A stretch of DNA of 64,000 bases from Mycobacterium sp. GA-2829 (GTDB lineage: Bacteria > Actinomycetota > Actinomycetes > Mycobacteriales > Mycobacteriaceae). The stretch spans positions 1-64,000 of the forward strand of contig NZ_LQIT01000011.1 in NCBI RefSeq assembly GCF_001499965.1, given 5' to 3'. The notes under the pieces were generated by a model. It was not told where the DNA came from, did not search any database, and worked only from the letters and a program-made list of their open reading frames with translations. The position numbers and the translations under genes are program-made. This document shows positions 8,770 to 17,886 of this stretch, piece by piece. Each line of letters opens with the position of its first letter. The first letter of the stretch is position 1.

Positions 8770-9092
8770 TGACCCCGGCCCTCCCGCTTTCTCAGCGTTG
8801 TCTCAGGCACCGTAACATCGCTTACCAGGTTCAATGGGCGATTGCTGGAATTCGGCGTCGCCGGCGTCAAATTCGATTGTTGCCGCTGTTGGTGGCCGGT
8901 ATCGCCGGTGCGCGCGCGGGACTGCTGCCGGCGTCGCCACGTTGCTGGCCTTGCTGGTACCGCATTGTTAGCCAGCGGGTACGCCGCGCTCGCCGGCGAC
9001 CGGAGCTTTTTGTCTATTCATGCAGTTCAGCTGCGCTGAGCTATCCCGGCCGTGCCCATTGCCGCCGTTCGCTGCCATTGCGTACGCAAGCA
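8770..9092. other. Intergenic region without recognisable gene
   Basis: This 323-bp stretch lies upstream of the PE-PPE gene start and downstream of the fructosamine kinase stop, both on the minus strand. It must hold the promoter of the PE-PPE gene. A 65-codon frame (8842-9039, plus) is Cys/Arg-rich, has no ribosome binding site and resembles nothing recognised. No strong hairpin or repeat was seen. Confidence 0.5.
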
Positions 9093-9860
9093 CTAATCGC
9101 TGCTCAGCACCGCCCGCAACGCCGACTCCGTCTGGCGGGCGTACCCGCCGCCGAACAGCACGACGTGGGCGAGCAGCGGATAGAGCTGGTGCAGAGGCAA
9201 CCGGTCCCGCCACCCGGCGCGCAACGGCCGCACCGACTCGTAGCCGGCAATCACCTCGTCGAAGTACGGGCATCCGAAGAGCGCGAGCATCGCGATGTCG
9301 GTCTCCCGGTGCCCGCCGTGGGCGGCCGGATCGATGAGGACGACGCCGCCTCTGGTCCACATCAGGTTGCCGCTCCACAGGTCGCCGTGCAGGCGAGCGG
9401 GCACATCGCCGTCGTCGAAACGCCCGTTGCGGCAACGGTTCCGGACCTCTGCGAGATCCACCCGGCCCTGTGCACTCAGTCGCGACTCCGCGCGCTGCCC
9501 CATCGGTCCGAGCCGTTCGTCGGCGTAGAACACACCCCAGCCGGCGTGTCCCCGCAGCGACATCGGCAGCGGGTTGTCGAGCGGGCCGAAGAACCCCGGC
9601 CCGTCCCAGCCGTCGGGCCCCGCCCCGAACGCCTCCGCCCCCGCTTCGTGGGTTCGGGCGAGCGCTGCGCCGAAGTCGTACGCCGAATGCCGTTGCGGTG
9701 GTGTGGATTCAAGCCGTTCGAGGGTCAACGACGTGTCGTCCCACCCGATCACCGGCACACACGCCGCCCCGCCCGCGGCCGCGAGCCACCGCAGTCCCGC
9801 CGCCTCGCATGCGAAGAACCCCGGCGGTGCGTCCGCATGGCGTTTGACGAACGTGCTCAT
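9093..9860 (-). CDS. Fructosamine kinase family protein
   Basis: 255 residues of the fructosamine/ketosamine-3-kinase family (PF03881, aminoglycoside-phosphotransferase fold). The catalytic loop LHGDLWSGNLMW and the Mg-binding VLIDPAAHGGHRETDIAM block are intact, and FGCPYFDEVIAGYE follows as in the family. These kinases phosphorylate glycated amines and proteins so that the sugar adduct is released (deglycation). ATG 9860 overlaps the stop of the upstream DUF1275 gene as ATGA, so the two are probably translated together. Confidence 0.87.
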   Translation of the reverse strand: MSTFVKRHADAPPGFFACEAAGLRWLAAAGGAACVPVIGWDDTSLTLERLESTPPQRHSAYDFGAALARTHEAGAEAFGAGPDGWDGPGFFGPLDNPLPMSLRGHAGWGVFYADERLGPMGQRAESRLSAQGRVDLAEVRNRCRNGRFDDGDVPARLHGDLWSGNLMWTRGGVVLIDPAAHGGHRETDIAMLALFGCPYFDEVIAGYESVRPLRAGWRDRLPLHQLYPLLAHVVLFGGGYARQTESALRAVLSSD

Positions 9861-10531
9861 GGAGCGGTGCCGAACGCGAAGATCGCCCCGGCGGCCGCCA
9901 CGACGGCCGCCGCCAGCCCGATCACCGGCGCGACCGTCACCAAAGTCAGCGTCGCCCCCACCACAGCACCCGCACACATGGTGAGCACCACGCCGTAGCG
10001 CAACCTCTCCCGCTCACCGGCGCCGCCGGCCAGCCTGCTGTCGAGACCGAGCCCGACGATGGTCTGCGTGAGCACCGTGGTGCTGAGCTCCTGGATGCCG
10101 AACTGCCGCGCGGTGGCGTTCTGGATGCCGAAAACGATTGCCAGACCAGCGATCAGCACGAGCTTGCGGTCATCGTGATAGTCGAGGACGCCGGTCCCCG
10201 CCAACACCGCCAACACGCTCAGCGTCACCACTTCGGCGCTCAGCGTGACGGTCAGCCAGCGCCTCGGGCGGTCGCCGAGATGTCGCACCAGCCGGCCGCC
10301 GACGACCGCGCCCAGCACGAAGCTGACGAATGCGACCAGCGCCGCGGTCACATCGACGCCGGAGTGGGGAACGAACCAGAACCCCAGGAAGATGACGTTG
10401 CCGGTCATGTTGGCGACGAACACGTGCCCGAGCACCAGGACACTGATCGCGTCGACCAGACCCGTTGCGAACGTCAGCAGCAGCAGAGCGGTCACGGTCA
10501 ACCGGTGGGAGACCGGCGAACTGACGGGCAT
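9857..10531 (-). CDS. DUF1275 (YoaK-like) membrane protein
   Basis: 224 residues with about six hydrophobic segments, matching the DUF1275/YoaK family (PF06912): LLLLTFATGLVDAISVLVLG and HVFVANMTGNVIFLG near the N-terminus, and GIQNATARQFGIQELSTTVLT in the middle, are family hallmarks. Function is unknown; a small-molecule transport role is generally assumed. ATG 10531 begins 14 bp after the mam1D stop, so read-through from the mce1 operon is possible. It overlaps the fructosamine kinase start by 4 nt. Confidence 0.85.
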   Translation of the reverse strand: MPVSSPVSHRLTVTALLLLTFATGLVDAISVLVLGHVFVANMTGNVIFLGFWFVPHSGVDVTAALVAFVSFVLGAVVGGRLVRHLGDRPRRWLTVTLSAEVVTLSVLAVLAGTGVLDYHDDRKLVLIAGLAIVFGIQNATARQFGIQELSTTVLTQTIVGLGLDSRLAGGAGERERLRYGVVLTMCAGAVVGATLTLVTVAPVIGLAAAVVAAAGAIFAFGTAP

Positions 10532-10545
10532 GACGCGGACGTCCG

Positions 10546-11397
10546 CTACAGCTGCGGGGTGAGGTCCAGTTTGGTGACCGCGTTCATCCCCGTGATCAAC
10601 CAGTCGGAGCCGTCGCGCTCCATCGTCAACCGGTAGGACAGGTACCGCAGCGAGGGTACGTTCTTGCTCACCGGGCTCGTCGACACGGAGTTGGTGTAGA
10701 CCAGCGCGGTCGCCTCGGTCGGGGTGAGGTTCTCGACGGCGGTCCCCATCACCTGCGTCGTGTTGGTGACCTTGGCCTGTTCGTTGGTCGAGACGATGGC
10801 GTCGATGTACCGGCGGTACTCGCTGGCGAATTCGCCTGACAGATAACGGGATGACCGGTCTGGCAGGGTGGCCATGTCCTCGGGGGTGTAGCTCCACAGC
10901 GTGGTGATCGCCTCGGTCGCCGTGCGGGCGATGTTCACCTTCGTCGCGACCGCGGCCCGGTCGGCGAGATACGGCTGCAGCATGGCTGCGGCGAACGCGC
11001 TGGCCCCGACGAACACCACCGACGCCACCGCGGCCGCCGTCAGCAGCCGCTTGCCCGCCGGACGGTGCGGGACGAGGACGGGCTCGGGTTCAGGTTCGGT
11101 CTCCGTCTCGACGGGCTCGGCGTCAGCGTCGGCGTCCGCGTCCGGTTCGGCGTCGGCCGAGTCGCCGGACTCGGCTTCGACCTCCGGCTCGGATTTCGTC
11201 GTGCGGCGCTTCTTACCCGTCGGCACCCGGGGCGCCGACTCCTCGACCTCGGACACCTCGTCGGTCGTCGTATCCGGCGTCGAATCCAGCTGCGGCTCGT
11301 CCTTCTTCGCCCGACGCCACGGGAACCGGCGCCGCTGCCGCGACGGCCCGGCGGACTCCGTGGTCAGATCACCTGAATCAGCTGGCTGATCTTCCAC
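10546..11397 (-). CDS. mam1D: Mce-associated membrane protein Mam1D (Rv0178-like)
   Basis: 283 residues: a long, very acidic cytoplasmic N-terminus (about 110 residues, with DADADADAEPVETETEPEPE), one transmembrane helix (LLTAAAVASVVFVGASAFAA) and an extracytoplasmic Mce-associated domain of about 150 residues. Mam proteins stabilise Mce lipid transporters. GTG 11397 is chosen because AGGAGGG (complement of 11404-11410) lies 7 nt upstream; a TTG at 11430 lacks such a site. It overlaps the mam1C stop by 34 nt and ends the canonical mce1 gene order. Confidence 0.85.
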   Translation of the reverse strand: MEDQPADSGDLTTESAGPSRQRRRFPWRRAKKDEPQLDSTPDTTTDEVSEVEESAPRVPTGKKRRTTKSEPEVEAESGDSADAEPDADADADAEPVETETEPEPEPVLVPHRPAGKRLLTAAAVASVVFVGASAFAAAMLQPYLADRAAVATKVNIARTATEAITTLWSYTPEDMATLPDRSSRYLSGEFASEYRRYIDAIVSTNEQAKVTNTTQVMGTAVENLTPTEATALVYTNSVSTSPVSKNVPSLRYLSYRLTMERDGSDWLITGMNAVTKLDLTPQL

Positions 11398-11915
11398 TGC
11401 TGTCCCTCCTGCGTCGTGGTCGCCACCCAACGGTTGCCACTCTCGATCGTCTGCTTCCCGTCCGGTGTCTTGGATGTGGTCGTGGTGGCCACCAGCACGC
11501 TGATGCTGCCGTTGTCGTTCCGGTGCTCCACGCCCGCCTCGACGACCTCGCCCTGGGTCGGTTCGGCTCGCGCCACCTGGATCACGATCTCGTTCATCTT
11601 CTCTTTGAACGTCTTCGCGAATTCGCCTGTGCCCTGGGCCAGTACGCGATCGGCGTAGTCGTTGGCGTGGAACGGATCCAGCGAGGTGTACGTCGTCATG
11701 AAGCTGCGCACGTAGTCGAGCGCGGCGGCTTCCCGCAGTTCGGTGCGCCTGTCGGTTTCATGTGAAACCAACATGAACATGCTCGCGCCCACCGCCGCGG
11801 CCAGCAGCAGCGCCGCCAGCGTCGCGACGAGCGGCAGGCCCCAGCGGCGCGGCGGCCGCGGCGTCACCGCGAAGTAGTCGCGCTCGTCGGCGTCGATCCT
11901 GCGGCGCGGGCTCAT
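11364..11915 (-). CDS. mam1C: Mce-associated membrane protein Mam1C (Rv0177-like)
   Basis: 183 residues: a short basic cytoplasmic N-terminus, one transmembrane helix (LPLVATLAALLLAAAVGASMFML) and an extracytoplasmic Mce-associated domain ending in GQQWKISQLIQVI. Length and position match the third gene after mce1F in M. tuberculosis. ATG 11915 overlaps the mam1B stop as ATGA, so translation is coupled. The role is an accessory one in the Mce1 fatty-acid/lipid importer; no catalytic motif is present. Confidence 0.87.
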   Translation of the reverse strand: MSPRRRIDADERDYFAVTPRPPRRWGLPLVATLAALLLAAAVGASMFMLVSHETDRRTELREAAALDYVRSFMTTYTSLDPFHANDYADRVLAQGTGEFAKTFKEKMNEIVIQVARAEPTQGEVVEAGVEHRNDNGSISVLVATTTTSKTPDGKQTIESGNRWVATTTQEGQQWKISQLIQVI

Positions 11916-12883
11916 TGACCCGGTCCCTGCATCGCCGGCGCCTTGAGCACCGTCAGGCTGTCGACCCGCCAGTTGTCGCCGAGTTTCCGGAAGTCGACCC
12001 GCACCGTCGCGGTGATGAACTTGAGGTCCTCGGCCTTGGCGCCGCGCTGCCCCTGCATCGCCAACAGCATCGCGGCCTCGTCGGCCGTCGCAGAGAGCAC
12101 CGCGCTGCTCACCGCCCAGTACTCGTTGGTGCTCGGCTCGGCCTGCCGCGCGACGTCCTGCTGGGCCTGCAACTGCGGCCGGTAGGCGTCCGTCGTCAGA
12201 TCCTGCGCACGCCGGAAGTCGTCATCGATGGTGTCCACCCCATAGCTCAGCATCTGCTCGACGATCCGGGGTCCCTGCTCGGCGATCTGCGCGCGGGCCT
12301 GCTGTAGCTGCTGCTCCTGGCGGTACACCGCCAGGTAGGTGATCCCCACCGTCACCAGCGCCACTACCACGGCGCCGACCAGCACCTTCGCGGCGATCCG
12401 CCGCATGTCCCGCCGGGGCTGCGGCACCTGCCGCGCCTCGGTGCGTACCAGTAAATCGGCGAACGTGCGGTGCCGCCCGTCCCAGAGCGGCCACAGCCAC
12501 CCGACGAACAGCGCGGCGGTGTCCAGCAGGTGCGCGAGCTCGCGCAGCAGCAGCCGGCCCAGCCCGGCGTCGCCACCGTCGCGTCCCACGACCCGGATCC
12601 CGCACAGTGCACGGCCCAGCGTCCATCCGATCAGCGAGGGCAGCAGCACCCGGTTGACGATCACGGCCAGCAGCGCGACGATGGCCACCCCCGTCAGCAG
12701 CCACCAGACCCCGCCGATCCGCGGACCGGTCAGGAACCATGGCGCCGTCGTCGCGACGATCGCGAGTCCCGGCAGCACGTCGATGGCGAACGCACCGGCG
12801 CGCACATGCCAGCGGGCCAGCGGTTCTGCCGGTGCGGTTTCGGTGTCCGGCGCCTCCGGCGGCGCGTCGACCACCATCGTCAC
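11912..12883 (-). CDS. mam1B: Mam1B: RDD membrane domain fused to Mce-associated domain (Rv0176-like)
   Basis: 323 residues. The N-terminal half is an RDD-family membrane domain (ARWHVRAGAFAIDVLPG with the Arg and Asp that name the family, then LIGWTLGRALCGIRVV). A further helix at about residue 170 leads to an extracytoplasmic Mce-associated domain. This fusion is typical of the second mam gene of mce1. GTG 12883 overlaps the mam1A stop (GTGA). It is presumed to be a membrane partner of the Mce1 complex. Confidence 0.87.
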   Translation of the reverse strand: MTMVVDAPPEAPDTETAPAEPLARWHVRAGAFAIDVLPGLAIVATTAPWFLTGPRIGGVWWLLTGVAIVALLAVIVNRVLLPSLIGWTLGRALCGIRVVGRDGGDAGLGRLLLRELAHLLDTAALFVGWLWPLWDGRHRTFADLLVRTEARQVPQPRRDMRRIAAKVLVGAVVVALVTVGITYLAVYRQEQQLQQARAQIAEQGPRIVEQMLSYGVDTIDDDFRRAQDLTTDAYRPQLQAQQDVARQAEPSTNEYWAVSSAVLSATADEAAMLLAMQGQRGAKAEDLKFITATVRVDFRKLGDNWRVDSLTVLKAPAMQGPGQ

Positions 12884-13545
12884 GACGTGACCTGGTCGAG
12901 GCGGGCGACCTTGTAGGTCCCGTCGGCCGGAGCCATCTGCACGCGCAGCCGGTAGCCCTGCTCTTGGTCGGCGGCCTCGGAGTTCGTCACCTTCACCCGG
13001 ACCGCGACCAGCACGTCGATGGAGCCGTCGTCGTTGTGCTTCTCGACGGCCGCCCGCATGTCCGAGACCTGCACCTGCACGTTCGCGGCGCGGTACGCGT
13101 CAACGAGCAATCCGCCGTACAGACCGGCCTGGACGCCGAAGTCCCCGGTCGAGCATTCGAGGATCTTCGCCTGGCTGGCCGTCATCGCCGCCGCGTCGGG
13201 GGCGTGGGTGGCGGCCACACAGTCGCGGGCCGCGGCCACCGCTTGGGCCTCGCTGTCCGCGAGCTGGGTGCTCTGCTGGTTCGACCTCAAGGCGAGGTAC
13301 CCGCCGACGCCTGCGCCCGCGCTGAGCAACACGAGTACGAGGCAGATCGCGATCAGCCACCCTCGGCCCAGTCGCGGCGGCCGTCGCCCGTCGTCTCCGT
13401 CCTCGGGGCTGCCCTCGACGGGCGTTTCGGTTGTCTCGTCGGTTTCTGTTGTGTCGTTGTGGTCTTCAGATACTGCTACCGAGGGGTCCGGCGTTTCATC
13501 AGCATCGGTGGGGTTCAGCTGGCGGGTGCCAGCATCTCCTTCCAT
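12880..13545 (-). CDS. mam1A: Mce-associated membrane protein Mam1A (Rv0175-like)
   Basis: 221 residues: an acidic, Thr/Glu/Asp-rich cytoplasmic N-terminus of about 60 residues, one transmembrane helix (GWLIAICLVLVLLSAGAGVG) and a C-terminal Mce-associated domain with two cysteines (RDCVAATH and ILECSTGD) that may form a disulfide outside the membrane. ATG 13545 has AGGAGA upstream and overlaps the mce1F stop by 31 nt. First of the four mam genes following mce1F. Confidence 0.87.
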   Translation of the reverse strand: MEGDAGTRQLNPTDADETPDPSVAVSEDHNDTTETDETTETPVEGSPEDGDDGRRPPRLGRGWLIAICLVLVLLSAGAGVGGYLALRSNQQSTQLADSEAQAVAAARDCVAATHAPDAAAMTASQAKILECSTGDFGVQAGLYGGLLVDAYRAANVQVQVSDMRAAVEKHNDDGSIDVLVAVRVKVTNSEAADQEQGYRLRVQMAPADGTYKVARLDQVTS

Positions 13546-15074
13546 CCGTCGTCTCCTGGGTTGCTCGAGTTGCTGACGTTGTACTTGACGCCGTCAGGTC
13601 CGACCACCTCACCGCTGGATGGGTTGTACACAGCAGTGCCCGGTGGTCCTGGTGCCGGAGTGTAAACGCACGGGTTGGGTTGTTGTCCACTGCACTGGAC
13701 GCGGCCCTGCCCGGGCGGGCTGAGCGGATCGCTGACCGGCGACGGCGGCGGCGGCAGCTGATCGGCCGGCAGCGGGTTCATACCGTTGTTGATCGTCGGC
13801 GCCGGGATCAGGCCGTTGCGTCCCGGGTGCACCGGCTGGTTGCATCGGGCGCCCGCCGCCGGGCAGTCCCGGATCTGGTTCGGGTCGCCGTACCAGGGGT
13901 TGGTGCCCATCGGCACGTACGGCTCGTCGCTGCGACACTCCTTCGGGGTGGCCGCACGCTTACCCGGCACGTCCGCACACGGGTAGTTACGCGCACCGCG
14001 GACGACGTTGGCCTGGAAGTCCTTCGGGATCTTGCAGTACGTGCCCGACGGAAGTTCCTTCATGCTGGTGTCGGCGGGCGCACGCCACTCGGACGCGGGC
14101 AGGAACCCGGTCAGACACGGCGGCGGCTGGTTGATCGACAGACCGAAGTGCAGCAGACCCTCACCCTCGAAGATCGTGCCTGCCTGCGCGACCGAGGCGC
14201 CCTGCGGCAGCACCACCAGCGCCTGCTCGAGGCCCTTGTTGTACCGCTTGAGCATGTCGATGACGACCGACAGGTTCGCCAGCGTCTGCGGCAGCGAGTC
14301 GCGCACCCCGCTGAACACCGCGTTGAGCTGATCGGCGGTCGGCGCGGCCTGCTGCAACCCGCTGCGCAGCGCGGCGTCCTGTTCGGCCGACTGGGCGGCC
14401 AGGATGTTCAGGTTGCGCGACCACTGGGCGATGTTGTCCCCCGAGTCGACCTGGCTCTGCAGGATCGGCGCGGAGTTCTCGATGATGTCGTCGACCGGCC
14501 CCAGGTTGTCCCGGAAATCCTGCGCGAGGTTGGTGGTCGAATCCACCAGCCGCTGCAGCGACGGGCCGAGGCCGCCGACCGCCTCGGACGTCTCGGTCAG
14601 CAGTGCGTCGATCTTCTCCTTCGGCAGCACCGCCAACCCCTCGTTGGCCGCATCGAGCGCGGGCCCCACCTCACTGGGCACCGTGCTCTTGGTGATGGTC
14701 TGCCCGTCGCTGAAGTACTGGCCCGGGTTGCCGGTCGACACCAGGTCGAGGTACTGCTCACCGATGGCCGAGACCGAGTGCACGTTGGCGCTCGCATCGA
14801 CCGGGATCCTGTACCGGTTGTCGATGCTCATGGTCGCCTTGGCGCCGCGCTCGGTGGGCTCGACCGCGGTGACCTTGCCGATCGTCGTGCCGCGGTAGGT
14901 GACGTTGGCGGTTGAGTAGAGGCCGCCCGACCTCGGCAGTTCGGCGTGCAGCGTGTACTGCCCGATCCCGACCAGGCTGGGCACCCGCAGGTAATACCAG
15001 CCGAGCACCGCGAGCGCGATCACCGTCAGCACCGTGAAGATGATCAGCTGGATCTTGATGAAGCGAGTCAGCAC
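13515..15074 (-). CDS. mce1F: Mce1F, MCE-family lipid transport subunit
   Basis: 519 residues: an N-terminal membrane anchor (IIFTVLTVIALAVLGWYYL), an MCE domain at about residues 38-115 (LPRSGGLYSTANVTYRGTTIGKV...), a long helical needle region, and a proline-rich C-terminal tail with several Cys. Six Mce proteins assemble a tunnel that carries fatty acids or other lipids through the periplasm to the YrbE permeases. GTG 15074 lies 3 nt after the mce1E stop. Gene order identifies it as the F subunit. Confidence 0.93.
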   Translation of the reverse strand: MLTRFIKIQLIIFTVLTVIALAVLGWYYLRVPSLVGIGQYTLHAELPRSGGLYSTANVTYRGTTIGKVTAVEPTERGAKATMSIDNRYRIPVDASANVHSVSAIGEQYLDLVSTGNPGQYFSDGQTITKSTVPSEVGPALDAANEGLAVLPKEKIDALLTETSEAVGGLGPSLQRLVDSTTNLAQDFRDNLGPVDDIIENSAPILQSQVDSGDNIAQWSRNLNILAAQSAEQDAALRSGLQQAAPTADQLNAVFSGVRDSLPQTLANLSVVIDMLKRYNKGLEQALVVLPQGASVAQAGTIFEGEGLLHFGLSINQPPPCLTGFLPASEWRAPADTSMKELPSGTYCKIPKDFQANVVRGARNYPCADVPGKRAATPKECRSDEPYVPMGTNPWYGDPNQIRDCPAAGARCNQPVHPGRNGLIPAPTINNGMNPLPADQLPPPPSPVSDPLSPPGQGRVQCSGQQPNPCVYTPAPGPPGTAVYNPSSGEVVGPDGVKYNVSNSSNPGDDGWKEMLAPAS

Positions 15075-15077
15075 CGC

Positions 15078-16229
15078 TCACTCACCCCTTTCGACCAGCG
15101 GTCCGTTCGGTGCGCTGTGCGCGTTCGGCGTGAAGCGCACGTCCGGGATCATTGTCGCCGGGTCGCGGCCCCACGACTGTTCGAGCGCGCGGGCCATACC
15201 CGACACACCGGTGCCGGACAGGAAAGCGTTATCGAGGGCCGACAACGTCAGGTCCACGTTCAGCGACACGTTGATGTAGTCACCGCGCACCACCTTCGGG
15301 ATGTTCTCGATGCTGAACGGGGCGGTCAGCATCAGCTTGAGCGCACCGATCAGGTACGGCGACGACCTGGCCAACTGCTTGAGCGGACGCTGCAGGTTCT
15401 GCAGGTTGGTGTGCAGCGGATCCTGGGCCTGGCCGAGGTAGGTGTCGGCCGCGCGGCTGATGCGGCCCACCGCGATCACGGCGTCGGCGAACAGATCCCG
15501 CGTCTCGGCGAAGTGCTCGATCAGCGGCGGGAACTCGGTGAGCACACGGTCGAGGGTGTCGTTGCGGCTCGCCACGATGTTGAGCAACCGGTTCGTCGAG
15601 TCGATGGCGCGGGTGAGGTCTTCACGCTGCTGGTTGAGCTCGTCGGTGAACACGTCGAGCCGGCCGAGGAACTCGCGGATCTGCTCCGCCCGCCCGGTCA
15701 GCAGGTTGTTCACCTCGGTCTGGATCACCTCGAGGTTGGGGATGCCTCCGCCGCGCAGGATCGTCGCGATGCTGGCGAGCACCCGCTCGGTGGTGGGGAA
15801 CGCCGAGGCGTTCTTCAGCGGGATGGTGTCCCCGTCGCGAAGCGGCTCCGACGACGGATCCGGTGGTGCCTCCAGCTCGACGTGCTGGGACCCCAGGAGG
15901 CTGGTCTGACCGATCTTGGCCAGCGCGTTGGACGGCAGTTCGACACCCGGCTGGATGCCCAGCTTGAGGGTTGCGACCCAGTTCTTCAGCTCGATCGCGC
16001 GGACGGTCCCGACGAAGACGTCGGCCACCCGGACCCGGCTGTTGACGTTGAGCGCCAACGTGTCCGGCATCTGGACGTACACCGTCATGGCATCGCCGCC
16101 GGTGCCCGGACCGCCGGGCAACGGCACGTTCGCGATGCCCTTCCACGAACCGCACGACGTCAGCACCACCGCGGCCACGGCGAGCGCGACCGTGCGGGTG
16201 GCGAGACGACGGATCCTGTGCTTCATCAC
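15078..16229 (-). CDS. mce1E: Mce1E (LprK-type) MCE lipoprotein
   Basis: 383 residues. The signal peptide ends in a lipobox, VVLTSC, so the E subunit is lipid-anchored, as in all mce operons. The MCE domain is at about residues 45-125 (VNSRVRVADVFVGTVRAIEL) and is followed by helical segments. It is expected to form the outer end of the Mce1 tunnel. GTG 16229 overlaps the mce1D stop (GTGA); ATG 16226 is possible. Confidence 0.92.
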   Translation of the reverse strand: MMKHRIRRLATRTVALAVAAVVLTSCGSWKGIANVPLPGGPGTGGDAMTVYVQMPDTLALNVNSRVRVADVFVGTVRAIELKNWVATLKLGIQPGVELPSNALAKIGQTSLLGSQHVELEAPPDPSSEPLRDGDTIPLKNASAFPTTERVLASIATILRGGGIPNLEVIQTEVNNLLTGRAEQIREFLGRLDVFTDELNQQREDLTRAIDSTNRLLNIVASRNDTLDRVLTEFPPLIEHFAETRDLFADAVIAVGRISRAADTYLGQAQDPLHTNLQNLQRPLKQLARSSPYLIGALKLMLTAPFSIENIPKVVRGDYINVSLNVDLTLSALDNAFLSGTGVSGMARALEQSWGRDPATMIPDVRFTPNAHSAPNGPLVERGE

Positions 16230-17872
16230 GGCGCTCCTGCTTCAGCGGGCAACGGCGGGCCTGCCGGTGCGGGTGCCTGCGCGGCGGGCGCGGGTCCTGG
16301 CGCCGGACCCGACAGCGGGGAGCCCCCGGGGTCGCCCGGGATGACACCCGGGGCGGGTGCGGGCGGCGGGCCGGGTTGCGGGTACCACGGCGGCGGCAAC
16401 GGATTGCGTTCGTCGAAGGCGTTCGGCGGGCCGGGCAGGTTGCCGTCGCGCGTGGTGCCGAACGCGGGCGGTGCACCCGGGATCGGCGCGTCGGGTCCGC
16501 CGAGCAGCGCGGCCAGCGACTGCGGCGTCAGCATGTTCGCGGTGAACGGCTGCACGTCGACGCCCTGCATCCCCGGGGCGACGACCCAGCCGGGCTCGTG
16601 GTTGCCGTGGGAGAACAACGTGTCGCGGGAGAAGATGCCGGGCACCGTGGTGTCCTTGTATCCCGGCGGCGGGCGCAGCCGGTCCTCGGAGTAGGCGATC
16701 ATCTTCGGCAACGTCATGGCCGTGCTGATCTGGTTCAACCCGAACGGCGGGAAGTTGAACTTCAGCGCATCGAGGATCGGCGCCAGGTACTGCGCGCACA
16801 GTTCCGCCGACTCCTGGTAGCCCAGCCGGCTGCCCGCCTGGATCGAACTGCAGATGAACTGCATCGGGTTGGCCATGCCGTTGATGACCGGCACACCGAC
16901 GATGCCGCCGTTGACCGGTGAGCTGATGTTGAGGATGTTGCCGCCCAGGTTCGGTAACACGTGCAGACCCGTTTCCAGACCGTCGAGCGGTTCGGGCTGC
17001 AGGATCGCGTTGGTCACGTCGGCGAGGTTGTTGATGTCCTTGGTCAGGACCTCACTGTTCTCGTCGAGGAACCCGCGCGTGGTGGTGAGCAGCTCGTTGA
17101 GGTCCTGCAGCGCGGTCGCCAGCTCGCGGTCGGTGTTGGTGAACGAGTTGGTGAACTGCGCCAGGTCGTCATTGAGGGCGACGAACTGCTGATCGCTGCG
17201 GTAGAGCGCGTTGACGAACAACGCGAGGCTCTTGACCACGCTGAAGAAGTCACCGCGGCCCTCGTTGAGGGTGGTCAGCGCCTCCGAGAGGCTGTTCAAC
17301 GTCGTGTTGATCTGCTTTCCCTTGCCGGACAGACCGTCGGCGAAGGACTCGATCACGTCACCGAACGGACCCTTGGGCTGGTCCGGCGTGGGGCCGAGGT
17401 CGGTGAGGATGCGGTCGAGCGAGTCACGCAGCTCGTCGTACTCGACGGGCACCTGGGTGCGGTCGATCGGGATGACCGCGTCATCCTCCATGACCGGGCC
17501 GCCGGTGTACGGCGGGGCCAGCTGAATGGTGCGCGAGGCCACCAGGCTCGGGTTGAGGATCGACGCGGTGGCGTTCGCGGGCACCTTGTACTTCGACTCG
17601 TAGCTGAAGGTCACCTTCATCTTGTCGCCCGCCGGTTCGATCTTGTCGATCGTGCCGACCCGCACACCCATGATCTGCACCTTGTCGCCGGGGTACAGCG
17701 CCAGGGTGTCGGAGAAGTACGCCACGACGGTGTTCGTGGACAGCCTCTTGTACAGCTGCCAGCCCGCGAACGCGGCCACCAGCGCCAGCACCACGACAAG
17801 CGTGCCGATGATCACCGAAGCGCGTGACAACGTCGGCATCTTCATGTTCCGCACGTTGAAGATCGTTGACAT
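16226..17872 (-). CDS. mce1D: Mce1D, MCE-family lipid transport subunit
   Basis: 548 residues: an N-terminal anchor (VIIGTLVVVLALVAAFAGW), an MCE domain at about residues 50-130 (LYPGDKVQIMGVRVGTIDKI), a long helical region, and a C-terminal tail of about 100 residues rich in Pro, Gly and Ala. Two cysteines (QFICSS, ESAELCAQYL) lie before the tail. Part of the hexameric Mce1 tunnel. ATG 17872 starts 14 nt after the mce1C stop, one of the few gaps inside the operon. Confidence 0.93.
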   Translation of the reverse strand: MSTIFNVRNMKMPTLSRASVIIGTLVVVLALVAAFAGWQLYKRLSTNTVVAYFSDTLALYPGDKVQIMGVRVGTIDKIEPAGDKMKVTFSYESKYKVPANATASILNPSLVASRTIQLAPPYTGGPVMEDDAVIPIDRTQVPVEYDELRDSLDRILTDLGPTPDQPKGPFGDVIESFADGLSGKGKQINTTLNSLSEALTTLNEGRGDFFSVVKSLALFVNALYRSDQQFVALNDDLAQFTNSFTNTDRELATALQDLNELLTTTRGFLDENSEVLTKDINNLADVTNAILQPEPLDGLETGLHVLPNLGGNILNISSPVNGGIVGVPVINGMANPMQFICSSIQAGSRLGYQESAELCAQYLAPILDALKFNFPPFGLNQISTAMTLPKMIAYSEDRLRPPPGYKDTTVPGIFSRDTLFSHGNHEPGWVVAPGMQGVDVQPFTANMLTPQSLAALLGGPDAPIPGAPPAFGTTRDGNLPGPPNAFDERNPLPPPWYPQPGPPPAPAPGVIPGDPGGSPLSGPAPGPAPAAQAPAPAGPPLPAEAGAP

Positions 17873-17886
17873 TGATCAGGCCCCCG

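Noticed and set aside
8842..9039. 65-codon plus-strand frame in the PE-PPE upstream gap
   Set aside because: Cys/Arg-rich composition, no ribosome binding site, no recognisable pattern, and the region must hold the PE-PPE promoter.
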